From: an uncultured Campylobacter sp.
GTDB taxonomy: Bacteria; Campylobacterota; Campylobacteria; Campylobacterales; Campylobacteraceae
Assembly: GCF_937980635.1 (NCBI RefSeq)
Contig: NZ_CALJPG010000021.1
Coordinates: forward strand, 1-64,000
Length of the DNA: 64,000 nucleotides
Direction: 5' to 3'
Within the stretch, counting starts at the first letter, position 1. Each line of letters starts with the position of its first letter. Below are positions 54,464 to 64,000 of this stretch, one piece after another. The translations under genes were made by a program, and so were the position numbers. The notes beneath the pieces were generated by a model. The model did no database searches and had not been told where the DNA came from. It saw only the letters and a program-made list of their open reading frames with translations.

Positions 54464-54936
54464 GCGGCATATGGGCGGCAGAATTTTATGATGAAATTTT
54501 GACCGCTTCGCTTTTGCTGCGGAATTCTACTCTTGCTTCGGAATTTCATCTTTGTTTGAGACTCTGCGTTTGCTCGTGAAATTCTGCTCTTGCTAGCGAG
54601 ATTCGGTATTCACTCGCAAGGCTCCGCTTTCGCTCATTTGATTGTACTCTCGCCGTGAAATTTTGCCGTAAAATTTAAATTTGAAATTTTGTATCGTAAA
54701 TTTTAAAGCGGCATAGAATTTTGCGAATTATCTTGCGCCGCTTGCGGTAAAATTTTATGCGGGCGGATACTGCGCGTTTAATAAGATCATTATCGCATAA
54801 GAGCGAATCTATGAAATTTATCTAGTGCATAGCGTCTAAATTTAAAAAGGGGCGAGAAATCTCCCGCCCCTGAAATTTTAAGTATAGGATTTGATTTTAT
54901 AGATGCGTGAGCTAGAGCTTACGCATCTCTTAAAAT
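54464..54936. repeat. Spacer with degenerate tandem words after metI remnant
   Basis: About 470 bases, no gene. From 54510 to 54660 a degenerate unit recurs with GAATTT/GAAATTC and CTCTTGCT or GCTTTTGCT words at intervals of about 25-35 bases. AAATTTTAAA words follow to 54880. A possible terminator for the autotransporter (GGGGCGAGAAATCTCCCGCCCC, 54849-54870 region) is visible: GGGGCG pairs with CGCCCC. Confidence 0.55.
54849..54871 (-). terminator. Hairpin downstream of the autotransporter gene
   Basis: GGGGCGAGA and a matching CCCGCCCC arm form a GC-rich stem (GGGGCG-G/C pairs) about 66 bases beyond the autotransporter stop, with A/T-rich sequence on both sides. On the - strand the 3' side is followed by TTTTTAAATTT. 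It is a likely terminator for the - strand transcript. Confidence 0.6.
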
Positions 54937-57900
54937 TTAAAACATAATCTCAAACCCTGCATTGATAGCACCGCCTCTTGTTTTACCTACGTAGCCCTTG
55001 CCTCCTAGGCTAAAGATTAGGTTTTTACTCTCATACTTATAGCCGGCTTCAAATACTCCGGTAGAGCCTTTTAAGCTAGGCTTAGGAGCATCAAGCCCCA
55101 TAGTAGATGCTTTGGTATCTCCGCTAAACTCATACTCGTATGCTCCGCCAAAGTATAGGTTATGCTCATCTTTTAGATTTATAGTATCTCTAAGACCTAC
55201 TCTTAGCCTATTAGATGTAACGCTATCAAAGTGATATCTCTCGCCAGAGCTTATAGTAGCATCTGCATCATCCGTGTAAGCATATAGCCATTTAGTATAA
55301 ACGTCTAGTTTATTACTTTGGCTTAGATCAAAGATCTGACCTATTCCTATATGAGTAGCCATATAGGTTGAGCTGATATCAAACTTCTCATTATGAGCTA
55401 ATACTCCAGGAGCTATGGCATAGGTCCAGTCGTTACTATTGTAATCGCTACTTATCTTACCTACGTGAAAGCTTGCATCTACGTAGGTGCCGCTAGTAAA
55501 GTTTTGCTTTAGCATCAAGCCTCCGCCTATATACTCGCTATCTCCGTCTGCATGTAGGCCGCTATCTAAGTAGCTATCGTAGTTGGCTCTTCCATATTCA
55601 ACGAATACTCCGCTTAAGATATCTCCTGCGAAATTCTCAGTTAAGCTGGCAAGTCCTGCTGCTACTCCATAGCCTTTGGAATTTACGTGTGAGCCCGTCT
55701 CATGCCTTAGATCATAAGCTTCGCTTATAGCAAAAGGAAATAGCTCTAAATGACCATCCGGTATTAGCTTATCTAGGTAGTTAGTGATTAACTCACTTCC
55801 GCTCTTTAAGCTAGCTAAGCTTGCTGCTCTGGTTTCTGCGAAGGATTTGGTATCGTCTTTTACTCTTCTTTTACCGCTAAATCTAAGATCTAAAGCTCTT
55901 CCGTTTGCATCTACCATACCGTAGGTCTCATACTCTATGGTAGCTCCTTGCTGAACTCTGGTTTGTAGATGCGAAGGATCGGGAAGTAGTAATCGTCCGC
56001 TTCCTTGCTTATCTATCAGATGGATCGTGCTGGTATCTCCTACATCGGTATTGCCGCTAACGTAAGCGGTGATCTTACCTCTCATATTGCTTAGATCGGT
56101 ATTAGCCGTAGGATCGGTAAGCTTAATCATAGAATCGCCGTCTTTAACGGTAGGTGGCATAAAGATATTGATATTGTCAAACCCTCCGATATTCTTAGCG
56201 GTTATAGAGTTAGGAGCTGCCGGATTGGTAGGGTTTTTACCTACGTTTAGAGTGCTTCCAGCTCCGCCGGTGATATTTCCGATATTATTGCCGCCGGTTA
56301 AATTTACGGTAGAGCCATTGCCGCCGTCGATATCTAAGCCGTTAAAATCCGTAGGATTAGAAGGATCTTCGTTAACTACGTTTATTACAGGGTTTGGGAT
56401 CGGACTATATCTATTGATCTCATCGTTTCCAAACTCGCCGCCGGTGATATTTCTAGAGGTAAGCTTGCTTCCTTGAATCAAGATAGATTGATCGTCGCCG
56501 CTCTTAATTAAGCCTTTTAGCATTATATCGTAGGTGGTAGAATTTCTAAGCGTAAACTCCTTTGTTGTTTGCTTAGCCTTCTCTGTAAAGCTCGTAAAGG
56601 TATTACCGGTATTGCGGATAAGGTGATACTCCTTACCCTCCTCTATATTTAAAGAGCCGTAGCTATCATTGCTTGGATCGTAATCTATTCCGTTTAGTTG
56701 GAATTTAGCATTATTGATATCGGTGTTGCCGGCAGTGGTTAAATTTAAAGCTGCGGCATCTGCGCTACCGTTAGCGTTTGAAATTCCATTGAAGTTTAAT
56801 ACATTTAGATTTGCTATATCGCCTGCGGTTTTTTGAGTAGAGGCGTTATATACGTTTAGGCTATTGTTGGTACCGCTTGTATTAGATAGACCATAGATCG
56901 TTCCTCCTACGCTTCCGCTATGGAAATTTACGCTGTTACCGCTACCGCTGCTTGCATCTGCAGCGTAAACGTTACCGTCAACTCTAGCTGAGCCTTTTAA
57001 ATTTACTGCGTTATTGGTTGCGGAGCCGCTAGCTTTTGCGCCTTTTATGTCGCCGGTAACTTTGCCGTCGTTTAGAGTTATAGTGTTGCTATCCGCATTA
57101 CCATTTGCTGCTTCACCGCCGTAAGCGTTTCCGTTAATAACGGTATCGTTTGTAGTTACGGTATTATCGTGAACGTTTCCGTTTAAGGCATAACCTGCGC
57201 TTACGTTTCCGTTTACCACCGCACCTTTTGAGCTATCTTCAAAGCTTAGCTCGTTGTGGTGAACCTCTTGGGTTCCGCTATCGCCGTAACCTGCATTTAC
57301 GTTACCGAAATTTGTTCCTCCCTTAACTACAGTCTTATTGTTATAGATGGTATTTGGAGTTACGCTGTCTTTGACATCAGCTCTACCCGAGCTTATATTC
57401 TTACCGTTTAGATCTCCTGCGCTTTGAGATACGTTTACGGTGTTTCCTTTATTACCGAATAACTTATGAGCTCCTACTTGAGCATCATTGTTAGCTTGGT
57501 TCTTGGTTAGCTCCGTGCTATCGAAACCGTTATCGATCCAAGCATCCGTAATGGTGCCCTTTCTATATACTAGCTCTTTATCTGCGTTTTGTTTACGGAA
57601 GGTTTCACCGTCATATTGGTAGTGATCTTTATCGGTAATGGTATAGACCTGATCTTTTTGGGTGCTTCTATCTTGGAAATTTATAGTACCGTTATCCTTG
57701 CTGATTAACTTATAGTCTTTATTATCATCAAGGTTATTGGTATTTACATTAACATTCGTCTGGCTAAGATCGGTAATAGTACTTCCTGTAAGCTTAAGTG
57801 CAGGATCGTTTCCGTTGTAGTTGTTAGGGAGATTAAAATCGATCTTCTTAAAGCCTGCGATGTTTTCTGCTTCTATACTTCCAGGGGTCATAGAGCCGTC

Positions 57901-60900
57901 ATCTTTACCTATCTTTAAAGTATCGTCGTCATCGCCGGTAATAGTTCCTATATTATTACCCTCTACTAGAGTAACGGTTGCTTTTATAGGTTTAGCAGGA
58001 TCGGCATTTACCGTATTTATTTTAAGTCCGTTAAAGTTCTTGTTTTCGCCGGCTTTACCTACGTTGATTATAGTACCTGCGGTAAGATCGGGATCATATT
58101 TTAAGACCTCTTCGCTATCGAAGTTTTTATCTGATGAGATATTGCGTTTGGTATCCTTTACTCCTTGGATAAAGATGGAGTGGTTATCCGTGCTCTTTAA
58201 CATACCCTTTAAAGAGATCTCATAGGTAGAAGCATCGGTGATATTAAATACGTTTGTCTGCTGCTTAGCTTTCTCTTTGAAATTTGAGTAATCGCCTCCG
58301 TTTTTAATTAGATAATACTCCTTACCCTCTTCGATATTTAAAGAGCCGTAGCTATCGTTACTTGGATCGTAGTCTATTCCGTTTAGTTGGAACTTAGCGT
58401 TATTGATATCGGTATTGCCAGCAGTGGTTAAATTTAAAGCTGCGGCATCTGCGCTACCGTTAGCGTTTGAAATTCCATTGAAGTTTAATACATTTAGATT
58501 TGCTATATCGCCTGCGGTTTTTTGAGTAGAGGCGTTATATACGTTTAGGCTATTGTTGGTACCGCTTGTATTAGATAGACCATAGATCGTTCCTCCTACG
58601 CTTCCGCTATGGAAATTTACGCTGTTACCGCTACCGCTGCTTGCATCTGCAGCGTAAACGTTACCGTCAACTCTAGCTGAGCCTTTTAAATTTACTGCGT
58701 TATTGGTTGCGGAGCCGCTAGCTTTTGCGCCTTTTATGTCGCCGGTAACTTTGCCGTCGTTTAGAGTTATAGTGTTGCTATCCGCATTACCATTTGCTGC
58801 TTCACCGCCGTAAGCGTTTCCGTTAATAACGGTATCGTTTGTAGTTACGGTATTATCGTGAACGTTTCCGTTTAAGGCATAACCTGCGCTTACGTTTCCG
58901 TTTACCACCGCACCTTTTGAGCTATCTTCAAAGCTTAGCTCGTTGTGGTGAACCTCTTGGGTTCCGCTATCGCCGTAACCTGCATTTACGTTACCGAAAT
59001 TTGTTCCTCCCTTAACTACAGTCTTATTGTTATAGATGGTATTTGGAGTTACGCTGTCTTTGACATCAGCTCTACCCGAGCTTATATTCTTACCGTTTAG
59101 ATCTCCTGCGCTTTGAGATACGTTTACGGTGTTTCCTTTATTACCGAATAACTTATGAGCTCCTACTTGAGCATCATTGTTAGCTTGGTTCTTGGTTAGC
59201 TCCGTGCTATCGAAACCGTTATCGATCCAAGCATCCGTAATGGTGCCCTTTCTATATACTAGCTCTTTATCTGCGTTTTGTTTACGGAAGGTTTCACCGT
59301 CATATTGGTAGTGATCTTTATCGGTAATGGTATAGACCTGATCTTTTTGGGTGCTTCTATCTTGGAAATTTATAGTACCGTTATCCTTGCTGATTAACTT
59401 ATAGTCTTTATTATCATCAAGGTTATTGGTATTTACATTAACATTCGTCTGGCTAAGATCGGTAATAGTACTTCCTGTAAGCTTAAGTGCAGGATCGTTT
59501 CCGTTGTAGTTGTTAGGGAGATTAAAATTTAACTTACCGACTCCCTCGATATTTTTAGCGGCAATATTGCCCGGCACTAGCGGATTGGCACCGTCTTTAC
59601 CGACATTTACAACGTCATTGGCGTCGCCTTTTATCGTCCCGATGTCGTTGCTGCCGATCAAATTTACGGTAGCGTTAGTTACGTTGGTGGTATCGATATC
59701 TAGCCCACCGAAATTCTGCGGTGCATTTGGATTTTCGCCTACGTCGATAGTAGGATCGCCTGCAGGACCGGAGTATTTACCAACCTCGCCGTTATCGAAC
59801 GCTCCATCGATAGTGCGATCGGTTTTCTTTTTACCTTGGATTACGATGGATTTTCCGTCATCATCTTTCATCAGACCCTTTAAATTCATCGAGTAGGTAG
59901 TGGCGTTTTTGATCGTAAATACGTTATCGGTGCGCTTGGTCGTTTGCGTTTCGTCAAAACCGGTAAATCCGTTTTCATTGTGGATCAGATAACGCTTCTC
60001 GCCGTCGCCTATAGCATAGGTATCTACATTATAATCGGCGCCGTCAAGTTGAAATTTAGCGTTATTTATATCGGTTTGAGCTCCGCCCGTGATTTGAAGA
60101 GCGGCTTTGCTTGCATCGGAATTCGCATTTGATATACCTAAGAAATTTAAAACGTCAAATCTAGCGATATTGCCTGCTTTATTAGGAGCAATAGTGTTTG
60201 AAGCATTTATCAAGGTATTGCCACTGCCACTGCCGCTACCGAATAATCCGTAAATCGTGCCGGTAACGGTGCTATTCGTTAAATTTACCGTATTATTATT
60301 GCTGCCTGCAGCGGTAGCTTGCGCACCATAAACTACTCCGTTTATCGTGGAGCCTTGCAAAATTACGGTGTTATTGGTTGCAGAGCCCGCCATAGCGTTA
60401 CCGCCTTTTACTTGGCTATTTCCGTTGACTGTAGAATTTACCAAGGATAAAGCGTTTTGTACGGCATTGCCGCTTGAGGTAGTTCCGCCAGAAACGTGGT
60501 TGTTGATAGTCGTTCCGGTCGCGAAGAATTCATTGCCGCTGACGCCTTGTTCGCCGCGTCCGCCCAGAGCAGGACCGTTTAGTGTTCCGCCGGTTATTTG
60601 GACGTGGTTATTGTTTGCCGTTCCGCTGCCGCTACTGATTTTATTAGTTCCGCCGATTACCTGAAAGACGCTTTTGCCGGTTAAATCAGCTACTACCCAG
60701 TTAGCCTCGGCCTTGCCTTCTTCACTTCTACCGCCGATGATATCGTGGCTCATCGTAGCGCCGTTTGCGATCTCTACTCTGGCGCCCGTAACGTCGCCGT
60801 TAACGCTATTTCCGCCGATGACATCGTGGCTCACTTCACCACCGTTTAGAGTTACTTTGGTGTTTGAAATTTTGCCATTAATGCTGTTTCCGCCTATAGC

Positions 60901-62070
60901 ATCTTGTGCTACTTTGCCTCCGCTCATTTCAACGTAACTATTTTTTATCTCTCCATTTGCGTTGCGGAAGCCGTAAGCGCTACCGCCTATCTCGCCGCCG
61001 CTTATTTTGACGTAATCATTCGTGCTAGTAGCGACGTGATTGGTACCAGAACCTCCGCCGAAGCCTCCGTGAACGTCACCTATAACCTTTCCGCCGCTGA
61101 TTTCAGAGTAATTGTCGTTAGAAACGGCTGCCATATATGAGCCCGTAGTAGATTGAACCTCTCCGTTTTGTAGCTTTACGTAGTTTTTGCTAGCCGTAGC
61201 GTTGCTTCCAATGGTAATACCCTCTCTAGTAGCATTGGCGCCTGTTATATTTTGAAGCTTAGCACCGGCGCTGTTTATGACGACATAGTTTTTCTCTAAC
61301 GTACTAGCGGAATTTGGAGATACCGATACCGCGCCGTCTATTTCTTGACCGTTGCTTAAGACGATAGCGCCCGTAATATTTACGCCATTGCCTTTCGCGG
61401 AGCCGCCTTGGTGTATGGTAGCGCCCTCTATCCTATATTTATCTATTTGCGCTGCACCTTTAATATTTACCGTATTATTTTCTGCGGAGCGACCATATCT
61501 AGCACGACCTCCTGATACTATAGCTTCGAAGCTCCCCATGGTGTTATTATCGCCGATTATATGGCTATTGCCTTCGATATTTACGGTGTTGCCGACGGCG
61601 TTTCCCGAATATCCTGGCTTTCCAGCCCAAGTGCCGTTGCCGCCGAGAACGACTCTATTAACGGTTGCATTTATTATGTTTACGGTATTGCCTGTTGCGC
61701 CTATGCCTTCACCGCCTATTACGGTGGTAACGGTAGCGCGGTTTTGAACGGTGATCTGATTTCCATCGGCCGATGTCGTAGGCGTAATGCTAGGATGGCC
61801 CATACCGCCGCCGTATATACTGTAGCCAGACATATCAGTACCTGAAGCATTTCCGGTGATAGTTACTATATGATTTTTGGAGCCGCCTCCGTTACCGGCA
61901 CCTTCATAACCACCCGAGTAATACCCGCCGCCTGGAGTATGCAAAACACCATCACTACCGCCGCCGGTTACTGTCGCTTTTGCATTGTCGGCTAAAGCTT
62001 GCACCGGCATCAGTGCTAGCGTAGCAGCGATGCTCAGACCTGAGATAATTGGTATCTTAATATCTTTCAT
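54937..62070 (-). CDS. Giant autotransporter with internally duplicated passenger
   Basis: A 2377-residue type V secreted protein. It has a signal peptide (IPIISGLSIAATLALMPVQA), a passenger rich in Gly/Asn/Ser/Thr beta-helix-type repeats (GNVY, GNxVNL, GG-A-NG words), and a C-terminal beta-barrel (residues about 2110-2377) ending in Phe (NAGFEIMF). A 1689-base unit is duplicated in frame (see repeat entry). I start at ATG 62070, with AAGGAT seven bases upstream, rather than 62106. A host-contact or adhesion role is likely but not shown. Very few Cys, as usual for such passengers. Confidence 0.93.
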   Translation of the reverse strand: MKDIKIPIISGLSIAATLALMPVQALADNAKATVTGGGSDGVLHTPGGGYYSGGYEGAGNGGGSKNHIVTITGNASGTDMSGYSIYGGGMGHPSITPTTSADGNQITVQNRATVTTVIGGEGIGATGNTVNIINATVNRVVLGGNGTWAGKPGYSGNAVGNTVNIEGNSHIIGDNNTMGSFEAIVSGGRARYGRSAENNTVNIKGAAQIDKYRIEGATIHQGGSAKGNGVNITGAIVLSNGQEIDGAVSVSPNSASTLEKNYVVINSAGAKLQNITGANATREGITIGSNATASKNYVKLQNGEVQSTTGSYMAAVSNDNYSEISGGKVIGDVHGGFGGGSGTNHVATSTNDYVKISGGEIGGSAYGFRNANGEIKNSYVEMSGGKVAQDAIGGNSINGKISNTKVTLNGGEVSHDVIGGNSVNGDVTGARVEIANGATMSHDIIGGRSEEGKAEANWVVADLTGKSVFQVIGGTNKISSGSGTANNNHVQITGGTLNGPALGGRGEQGVSGNEFFATGTTINNHVSGGTTSSGNAVQNALSLVNSTVNGNSQVKGGNAMAGSATNNTVILQGSTINGVVYGAQATAAGSNNNTVNLTNSTVTGTIYGLFGSGSGSGNTLINASNTIAPNKAGNIARFDVLNFLGISNANSDASKAALQITGGAQTDINNAKFQLDGADYNVDTYAIGDGEKRYLIHNENGFTGFDETQTTKRTDNVFTIKNATTYSMNLKGLMKDDDGKSIVIQGKKKTDRTIDGAFDNGEVGKYSGPAGDPTIDVGENPNAPQNFGGLDIDTTNVTNATVNLIGSNDIGTIKGDANDVVNVGKDGANPLVPGNIAAKNIEGVGKLNFNLPNNYNGNDPALKLTGSTITDLSQTNVNVNTNNLDDNKDYKLISKDNGTINFQDRSTQKDQVYTITDKDHYQYDGETFRKQNADKELVYRKGTITDAWIDNGFDSTELTKNQANNDAQVGAHKLFGNKGNTVNVSQSAGDLNGKNISSGRADVKDSVTPNTIYNNKTVVKGGTNFGNVNAGYGDSGTQEVHHNELSFEDSSKGAVVNGNVSAGYALNGNVHDNTVTTNDTVINGNAYGGEAANGNADSNTITLNDGKVTGDIKGAKASGSATNNAVNLKGSARVDGNVYAADASSGSGNSVNFHSGSVGGTIYGLSNTSGTNNSLNVYNASTQKTAGDIANLNVLNFNGISNANGSADAAALNLTTAGNTDINNAKFQLNGIDYDPSNDSYGSLNIEEGKEYYLIKNGGDYSNFKEKAKQQTNVFNITDASTYEISLKGMLKSTDNHSIFIQGVKDTKRNISSDKNFDSEEVLKYDPDLTAGTIINVGKAGENKNFNGLKINTVNADPAKPIKATVTLVEGNNIGTITGDDDDTLKIGKDDGSMTPGSIEAENIAGFKKIDFNLPNNYNGNDPALKLTGSTITDLSQTNVNVNTNNLDDNKDYKLISKDNGTINFQDRSTQKDQVYTITDKDHYQYDGETFRKQNADKELVYRKGTITDAWIDNGFDSTELTKNQANNDAQVGAHKLFGNKGNTVNVSQSAGDLNGKNISSGRADVKDSVTPNTIYNNKTVVKGGTNFGNVNAGYGDSGTQEVHHNELSFEDSSKGAVVNGNVSAGYALNGNVHDNTVTTNDTVINGNAYGGEAANGNADSNTITLNDGKVTGDIKGAKASGSATNNAVNLKGSARVDGNVYAADASSGSGNSVNFHSGSVGGTIYGLSNTSGTNNSLNVYNASTQKTAGDIANLNVLNFNGISNANGSADAAALNLTTAGNTDINNAKFQLNGIDYDPSNDSYGSLNIEEGKEYHLIRNTGNTFTSFTEKAKQTTKEFTLRNSTTYDIMLKGLIKSGDDQSILIQGSKLTSRNITGGEFGNDEINRYSPIPNPVINVVNEDPSNPTDFNGLDIDGGNGSTVNLTGGNNIGNITGGAGSTLNVGKNPTNPAAPNSITAKNIGGFDNINIFMPPTVKDGDSMIKLTDPTANTDLSNMRGKITAYVSGNTDVGDTSTIHLIDKQGSGRLLLPDPSHLQTRVQQGATIEYETYGMVDANGRALDLRFSGKRRVKDDTKSFAETRAASLASLKSGSELITNYLDKLIPDGHLELFPFAISEAYDLRHETGSHVNSKGYGVAAGLASLTENFAGDILSGVFVEYGRANYDSYLDSGLHADGDSEYIGGGLMLKQNFTSGTYVDASFHVGKISSDYNSNDWTYAIAPGVLAHNEKFDISSTYMATHIGIGQIFDLSQSNKLDVYTKWLYAYTDDADATISSGERYHFDSVTSNRLRVGLRDTINLKDEHNLYFGGAYEYEFSGDTKASTMGLDAPKPSLKGSTGVFEAGYKYESKNLIFSLGGKGYVGKTRGGAINAGFEIMF
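56732..57838 (-). repeat. Internal direct repeat of the autotransporter, copy B (C-terminal side)
   Basis: This block of about 1107 bases appears identical, base for base where compared, to 58421-59527. The offset is exactly 1689 bases (563 codons). Flanking stretches of the unit are diverged, for example at 56636-56731 against 58325-58420, so the identity is sharply bounded. Confidence 0.9.
58421..59527 (-). repeat. Internal direct repeat of the autotransporter, copy A (N-terminal side)
   Basis: Partner of 56732-57838. The encoded segment (from PALKLTGSTITDL to NTDINNAKFQL) is the same in both copies. The bounds end at GATTAAAA on one side, after which the copies differ. Confidence 0.9.
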
Positions 62071-62104
62071 AGTTGTAATCCTTCGTAAAAAATAAAAACT
62101 ATCC

Positions 62105-62110
62105 ATTATA
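62105..62110 (-). promoter_or_regulatory. -10 box of the autotransporter gene
   Basis: TATAAT on the - strand (seen as ATTATA), 35 bases before the ATG at 62070, in a very AT-rich upstream stretch with no -35 box. Confidence 0.55.
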
Positions 62111-62951
62111 CTATAAAAATACCTATTTATAATAAATTTAATAAAATTTCTAACGAAAGGTAGCTTAACGCGAAAAAATGGGTATCGCGATGTAACGTTT
62201 TCGATAATAAAGTAAAATTTCAGCTTATTTTTGTTATTGAAGCTTAAACGAAAAATTACGATTACAAAATGATGAAATTTTAAAATTCCGACCTTAGAAT
62301 TTAACCAACGGAACTCCCAAGAAGCGTCGCTGCTAGAAAAGCATTAGAATCAAGAGGCAGTAGTTTCTGATGTCAAGAAATAGGGTAGGGCATAAATTTT
62401 ATAAATTTGGATTTGTAGAATTTAAAGTGAAGTAATATACAAGAGGAATTAAAATTTGAAGTAATTCTAGGTTAAAAGCACATATTTCTGCGGTATGTTG
62501 TTAGCAAAGAGATTAAAATTTTAAAGCAGTCCCAGACGAGGCGATAAAAACGATAAAGTAGCGGCGTGGAGGGTTAAATTTTAAAAATTCTAAGTGAAAA
62601 CAAAAGCAAAAAAGTAAAATTCTAAGAATTTCAAGCGAAAAATCTGGGCTTTCAGTTGTGTTTGAAATGGCAAAGGGCTTTTGGAGCTGTTTAATTAAAA
62701 TAACAGAGGGCTTTCAGAGGTGCTTGAAATAACAGAGAGCTTCCGGTAGCTTTAATGCCTGCCAAAAGCCCATTTTTATAGTTTATGTATCTCTTACGCT
62801 CGAAAGCTAGGAATTCCGCTTGTCAAAAAGTCCAAAACCTCAAAAGATTCTGTTAGCTTATTCGCATGTTCCGTAATGCTTTGTCCTGGGCTTGCCGCGG
62901 TTAAATTTTAACGCTTTCGCGTTTCTCGCCGCTAAGCTTAGTGGACCAAGC
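62111..62951. other. Intergenic spacer between autotransporter and protease genes
   Basis: About 840 bases with no supported gene. AAATTTT words are scattered. From 62640 to 62770 there are similar words GGGCTTTCAG, GGGCTTTTGGAG, GGGCTTTCAGAG and GAGCTTCCGGTAG about 30 bases apart, a short degenerate tandem repeat. A hairpin at 62929-62958 overlaps the degP-like stop codon. Confidence 0.55.
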
Positions 62952-62958
62952 TTAGCGG
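62929..62958 (-). terminator. Hairpin at the stop of the HtrA gene
   Basis: CCGCTAAGCTT (62929-62939) pairs perfectly with AAGCTTAGCGG (62948-62958) over an eight-base loop. The stem includes the TAA stop of the - strand protease gene. There is no T-run beyond it, so intrinsic termination is uncertain; it may also stabilise the mRNA end. Confidence 0.5.
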
Positions 62959-64000
62959 ATTACAAGACCTTGCGGAATTCCGCGTCTGATAACCCAGACT
63001 AGGGTTTTCTTGCCCTTGTAATCTTTGATATATCGATCAAAGTCGTCTGAGCTTTTGACATCGTTTTGACCGACTTGGATGATCACGTCGCCTACCTCAA
63101 AGCCGTAATCATCGGCTTTTGAGCCATCTTTGACGCTTAAGACGAGGGCACCCGAGACATCGTCGTCGAGGTTATATTTGCGGCGCAAGCTGTCATTTAA
63201 CGTCCTTAGCTTTAGCCCCTCTATTGCGCTTTTTGAGTCCTCGCCAGCTGAGCCTAAGGTGGTGGAGTCGGATTTCATCGCGTCTAGCTTGATAGTCGTG
63301 CTCTTGCTTTTGCCGTCGCGTTCAAATTCTACATCTACCGAACTTCCCGGAGCCATTGAGCCGATTAAATTCTTTAGCTCGTTGGCGTTTTTGATAGACT
63401 TGCCATTTATTTTGGTAATCAAATCGCCGCGCTTGATGCCTGCTTTATCGGCAGGCATGTCTTTTTCGACGCTTGAGATTAGCGCGCCCTCTTTGCTTTC
63501 ATAGAGCTCTTTTTGATCTTTAGACATATCTGAGATCGTAACGCCTATAAAGCCACGCTCGATCTTGCCGTTTGTGATGAGCTTTTCGGCGATCTCTTTT
63601 ACCATATTTGAAGGGATCGCAAAGCCTACGCCGTTATTTCCGCCGCCGCGACTTAAAATAGCGGAATTTATTCCCAAAAGCGCGCCGCGACTATCCACTA
63701 GTGCACCGCCTGAGTTGCCCGGATTGATCGAAGCGTCGGTTTGGATGAAATTTTCATATTGATTTAGCCCGATATTGTTTTTATTTAGCGCCGAGATTAT
63801 GCCTTGAGTGATGGTGCCGCCCACGCCGAAAGGATTTCCGATAGCAAAGACGATATCGCCCTCCATAGCCTTGGACGAGTCTGCAAATTTAACCGCAGAG
63901 AGATTTTTTTCGTCGATTTTAATAATTGCAAGGTCGGTTTTAGGGTCGGTGCCGATCACCTTGGCTTTATATTCCTTATCGCCTTCTAATAGCGTAACTA
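62952..64000 (-). CDS. DegP/HtrA-type serine protease, 3' part
   Basis: A periplasmic quality-control protease cut off by the window edge; the frame stays open past 63959 with VTLLEGDKEYKAKVIGTDPK. Visible are the catalytic Asp (KTDLAIIKI), the serine motif NPGNSGGALVD, and two PDZ domains (near GFIGVTISDMSKDQ and the C-terminal DDVSGALVLSVKDGSKADDY). The signal peptide and catalytic His lie beyond the edge. It ends in WVIRRGIPQGLVIR. Campylobacter HtrA is also exported and cleaves E-cadherin in some species (known for C. jejuni). Confidence 0.95.
   Translation of the reverse strand, partial: VTLLEGDKEYKAKVIGTDPKTDLAIIKIDEKNLSAVKFADSSKAMEGDIVFAIGNPFGVGGTITQGIISALNKNNIGLNQYENFIQTDASINPGNSGGALVDSRGALLGINSAILSRGGGNNGVGFAIPSNMVKEIAEKLITNGKIERGFIGVTISDMSKDQKELYESKEGALISSVEKDMPADKAGIKRGDLITKINGKSIKNANELKNLIGSMAPGSSVDVEFERDGKSKSTTIKLDAMKSDSTTLGSAGEDSKSAIEGLKLRTLNDSLRRKYNLDDDVSGALVLSVKDGSKADDYGFEVGDVIIQVGQNDVKSSDDFDRYIKDYKGKKTLVWVIRRGIPQGLVIR

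Noticed and set aside
56069..61845. + strand open frames opposite the autotransporter
   Set aside because: They mirror the repetitive Gly/Asn/Thr codons of the autotransporter and have no ribosome binding sites or family matches.

Overview
The window is chromosomal DNA from a Campylobacterota bacterium, most likely an oral-type Campylobacter of mid GC such as C. gracilis, C. showae or C. rectus; the species is an inference. The protein sequences are Campylobacter-like throughout, and several gene neighbourhoods match what I recall of the C. jejuni map: dsbD next to ppk2; clpB facing ctpA-purC-purS-purQ-(Cj0515-like)-plsC; and rsmH facing a ppiD-like gene, ftsA and ftsZ. TTG and GTG starts after AAGGA-type ribosome binding sites, and overlapping ATGA or TAATG junctions, are common.

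Layout. 1-5.5 kb: housekeeping genes (end of a CCA-adding enzyme gene, trmL, a secreted nuclease-like protein, a 44-residue membrane protein, glyS) closed by a strong terminator. 5.5-15.9 kb: a complete type I-B (Csh/Hmari-like) CRISPR-Cas locus in the order cas6 - cas8b-cas7-cas5-cas3 - cas4-cas2-cas1, then array 1 (+ strand), a short island of a small HTH gene and decayed frames, and a remnant array 2 (- strand). A third array with the same repeat lies at 29.2 kb (- strand), 14 kb away beside clpB. cas3 carries an in-frame TGA between its HD and helicase halves, so interference may be lost or conditional. cas8b-cas7-cas5-cas3 is clearly AT-richer than cas6 and cas4-cas2-cas1, and has its own consensus promoter (TTGACA-17-TATAAT).

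16-27 kb: ppk2, dsbD, hisB, a small membrane/PstS-like cluster, then an envelope operon (kdsC, lptC, lptA, ysxC, a GNAT or NAGS-like gene, a membrane gene, mrdA). Two of these proteins carry about 100-residue low-complexity insertions that look like in-frame invasions of AAATTT-rich DNA. 27-29 kb and 37-39 kb: an orphan family of about 150-160-residue proteins (three copies), a frameshifted membrane gene and gene remnants, set in long spacers full of the palindrome AAATTTTAAAATTT. 29.7-37.4 kb: clpB with an HspR-type operator over its promoter, ctpA, pur genes, plsC. 39-42.7 kb: a conserved hypothetical gene, truD, a decayed polymorphic-toxin tip with its overlapping immunity-like gene, the RNase P RNA and a small lipoprotein. 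43-45 kb is a gene desert with degenerate repeats. 45-54 kb: rmuC, an FtsL/DivIC-like gene, rsmH, an aldolase-like gene, ppiD-like, ftsA, ftsZ, a flavin/PNPOx-like gene and a beheaded metI. 55-62 kb: a giant autotransporter with an in-frame 563-codon internal duplication. The window ends inside a DegP/HtrA protease gene.

The main unusual features are the decaying three-array type I-B system, the palindromic AAATTTTAAAATTT element that fills spacers and seems to enter genes, and the toxin-immunity-like debris. No tRNA gene, rRNA operon or insertion sequence was recognised.
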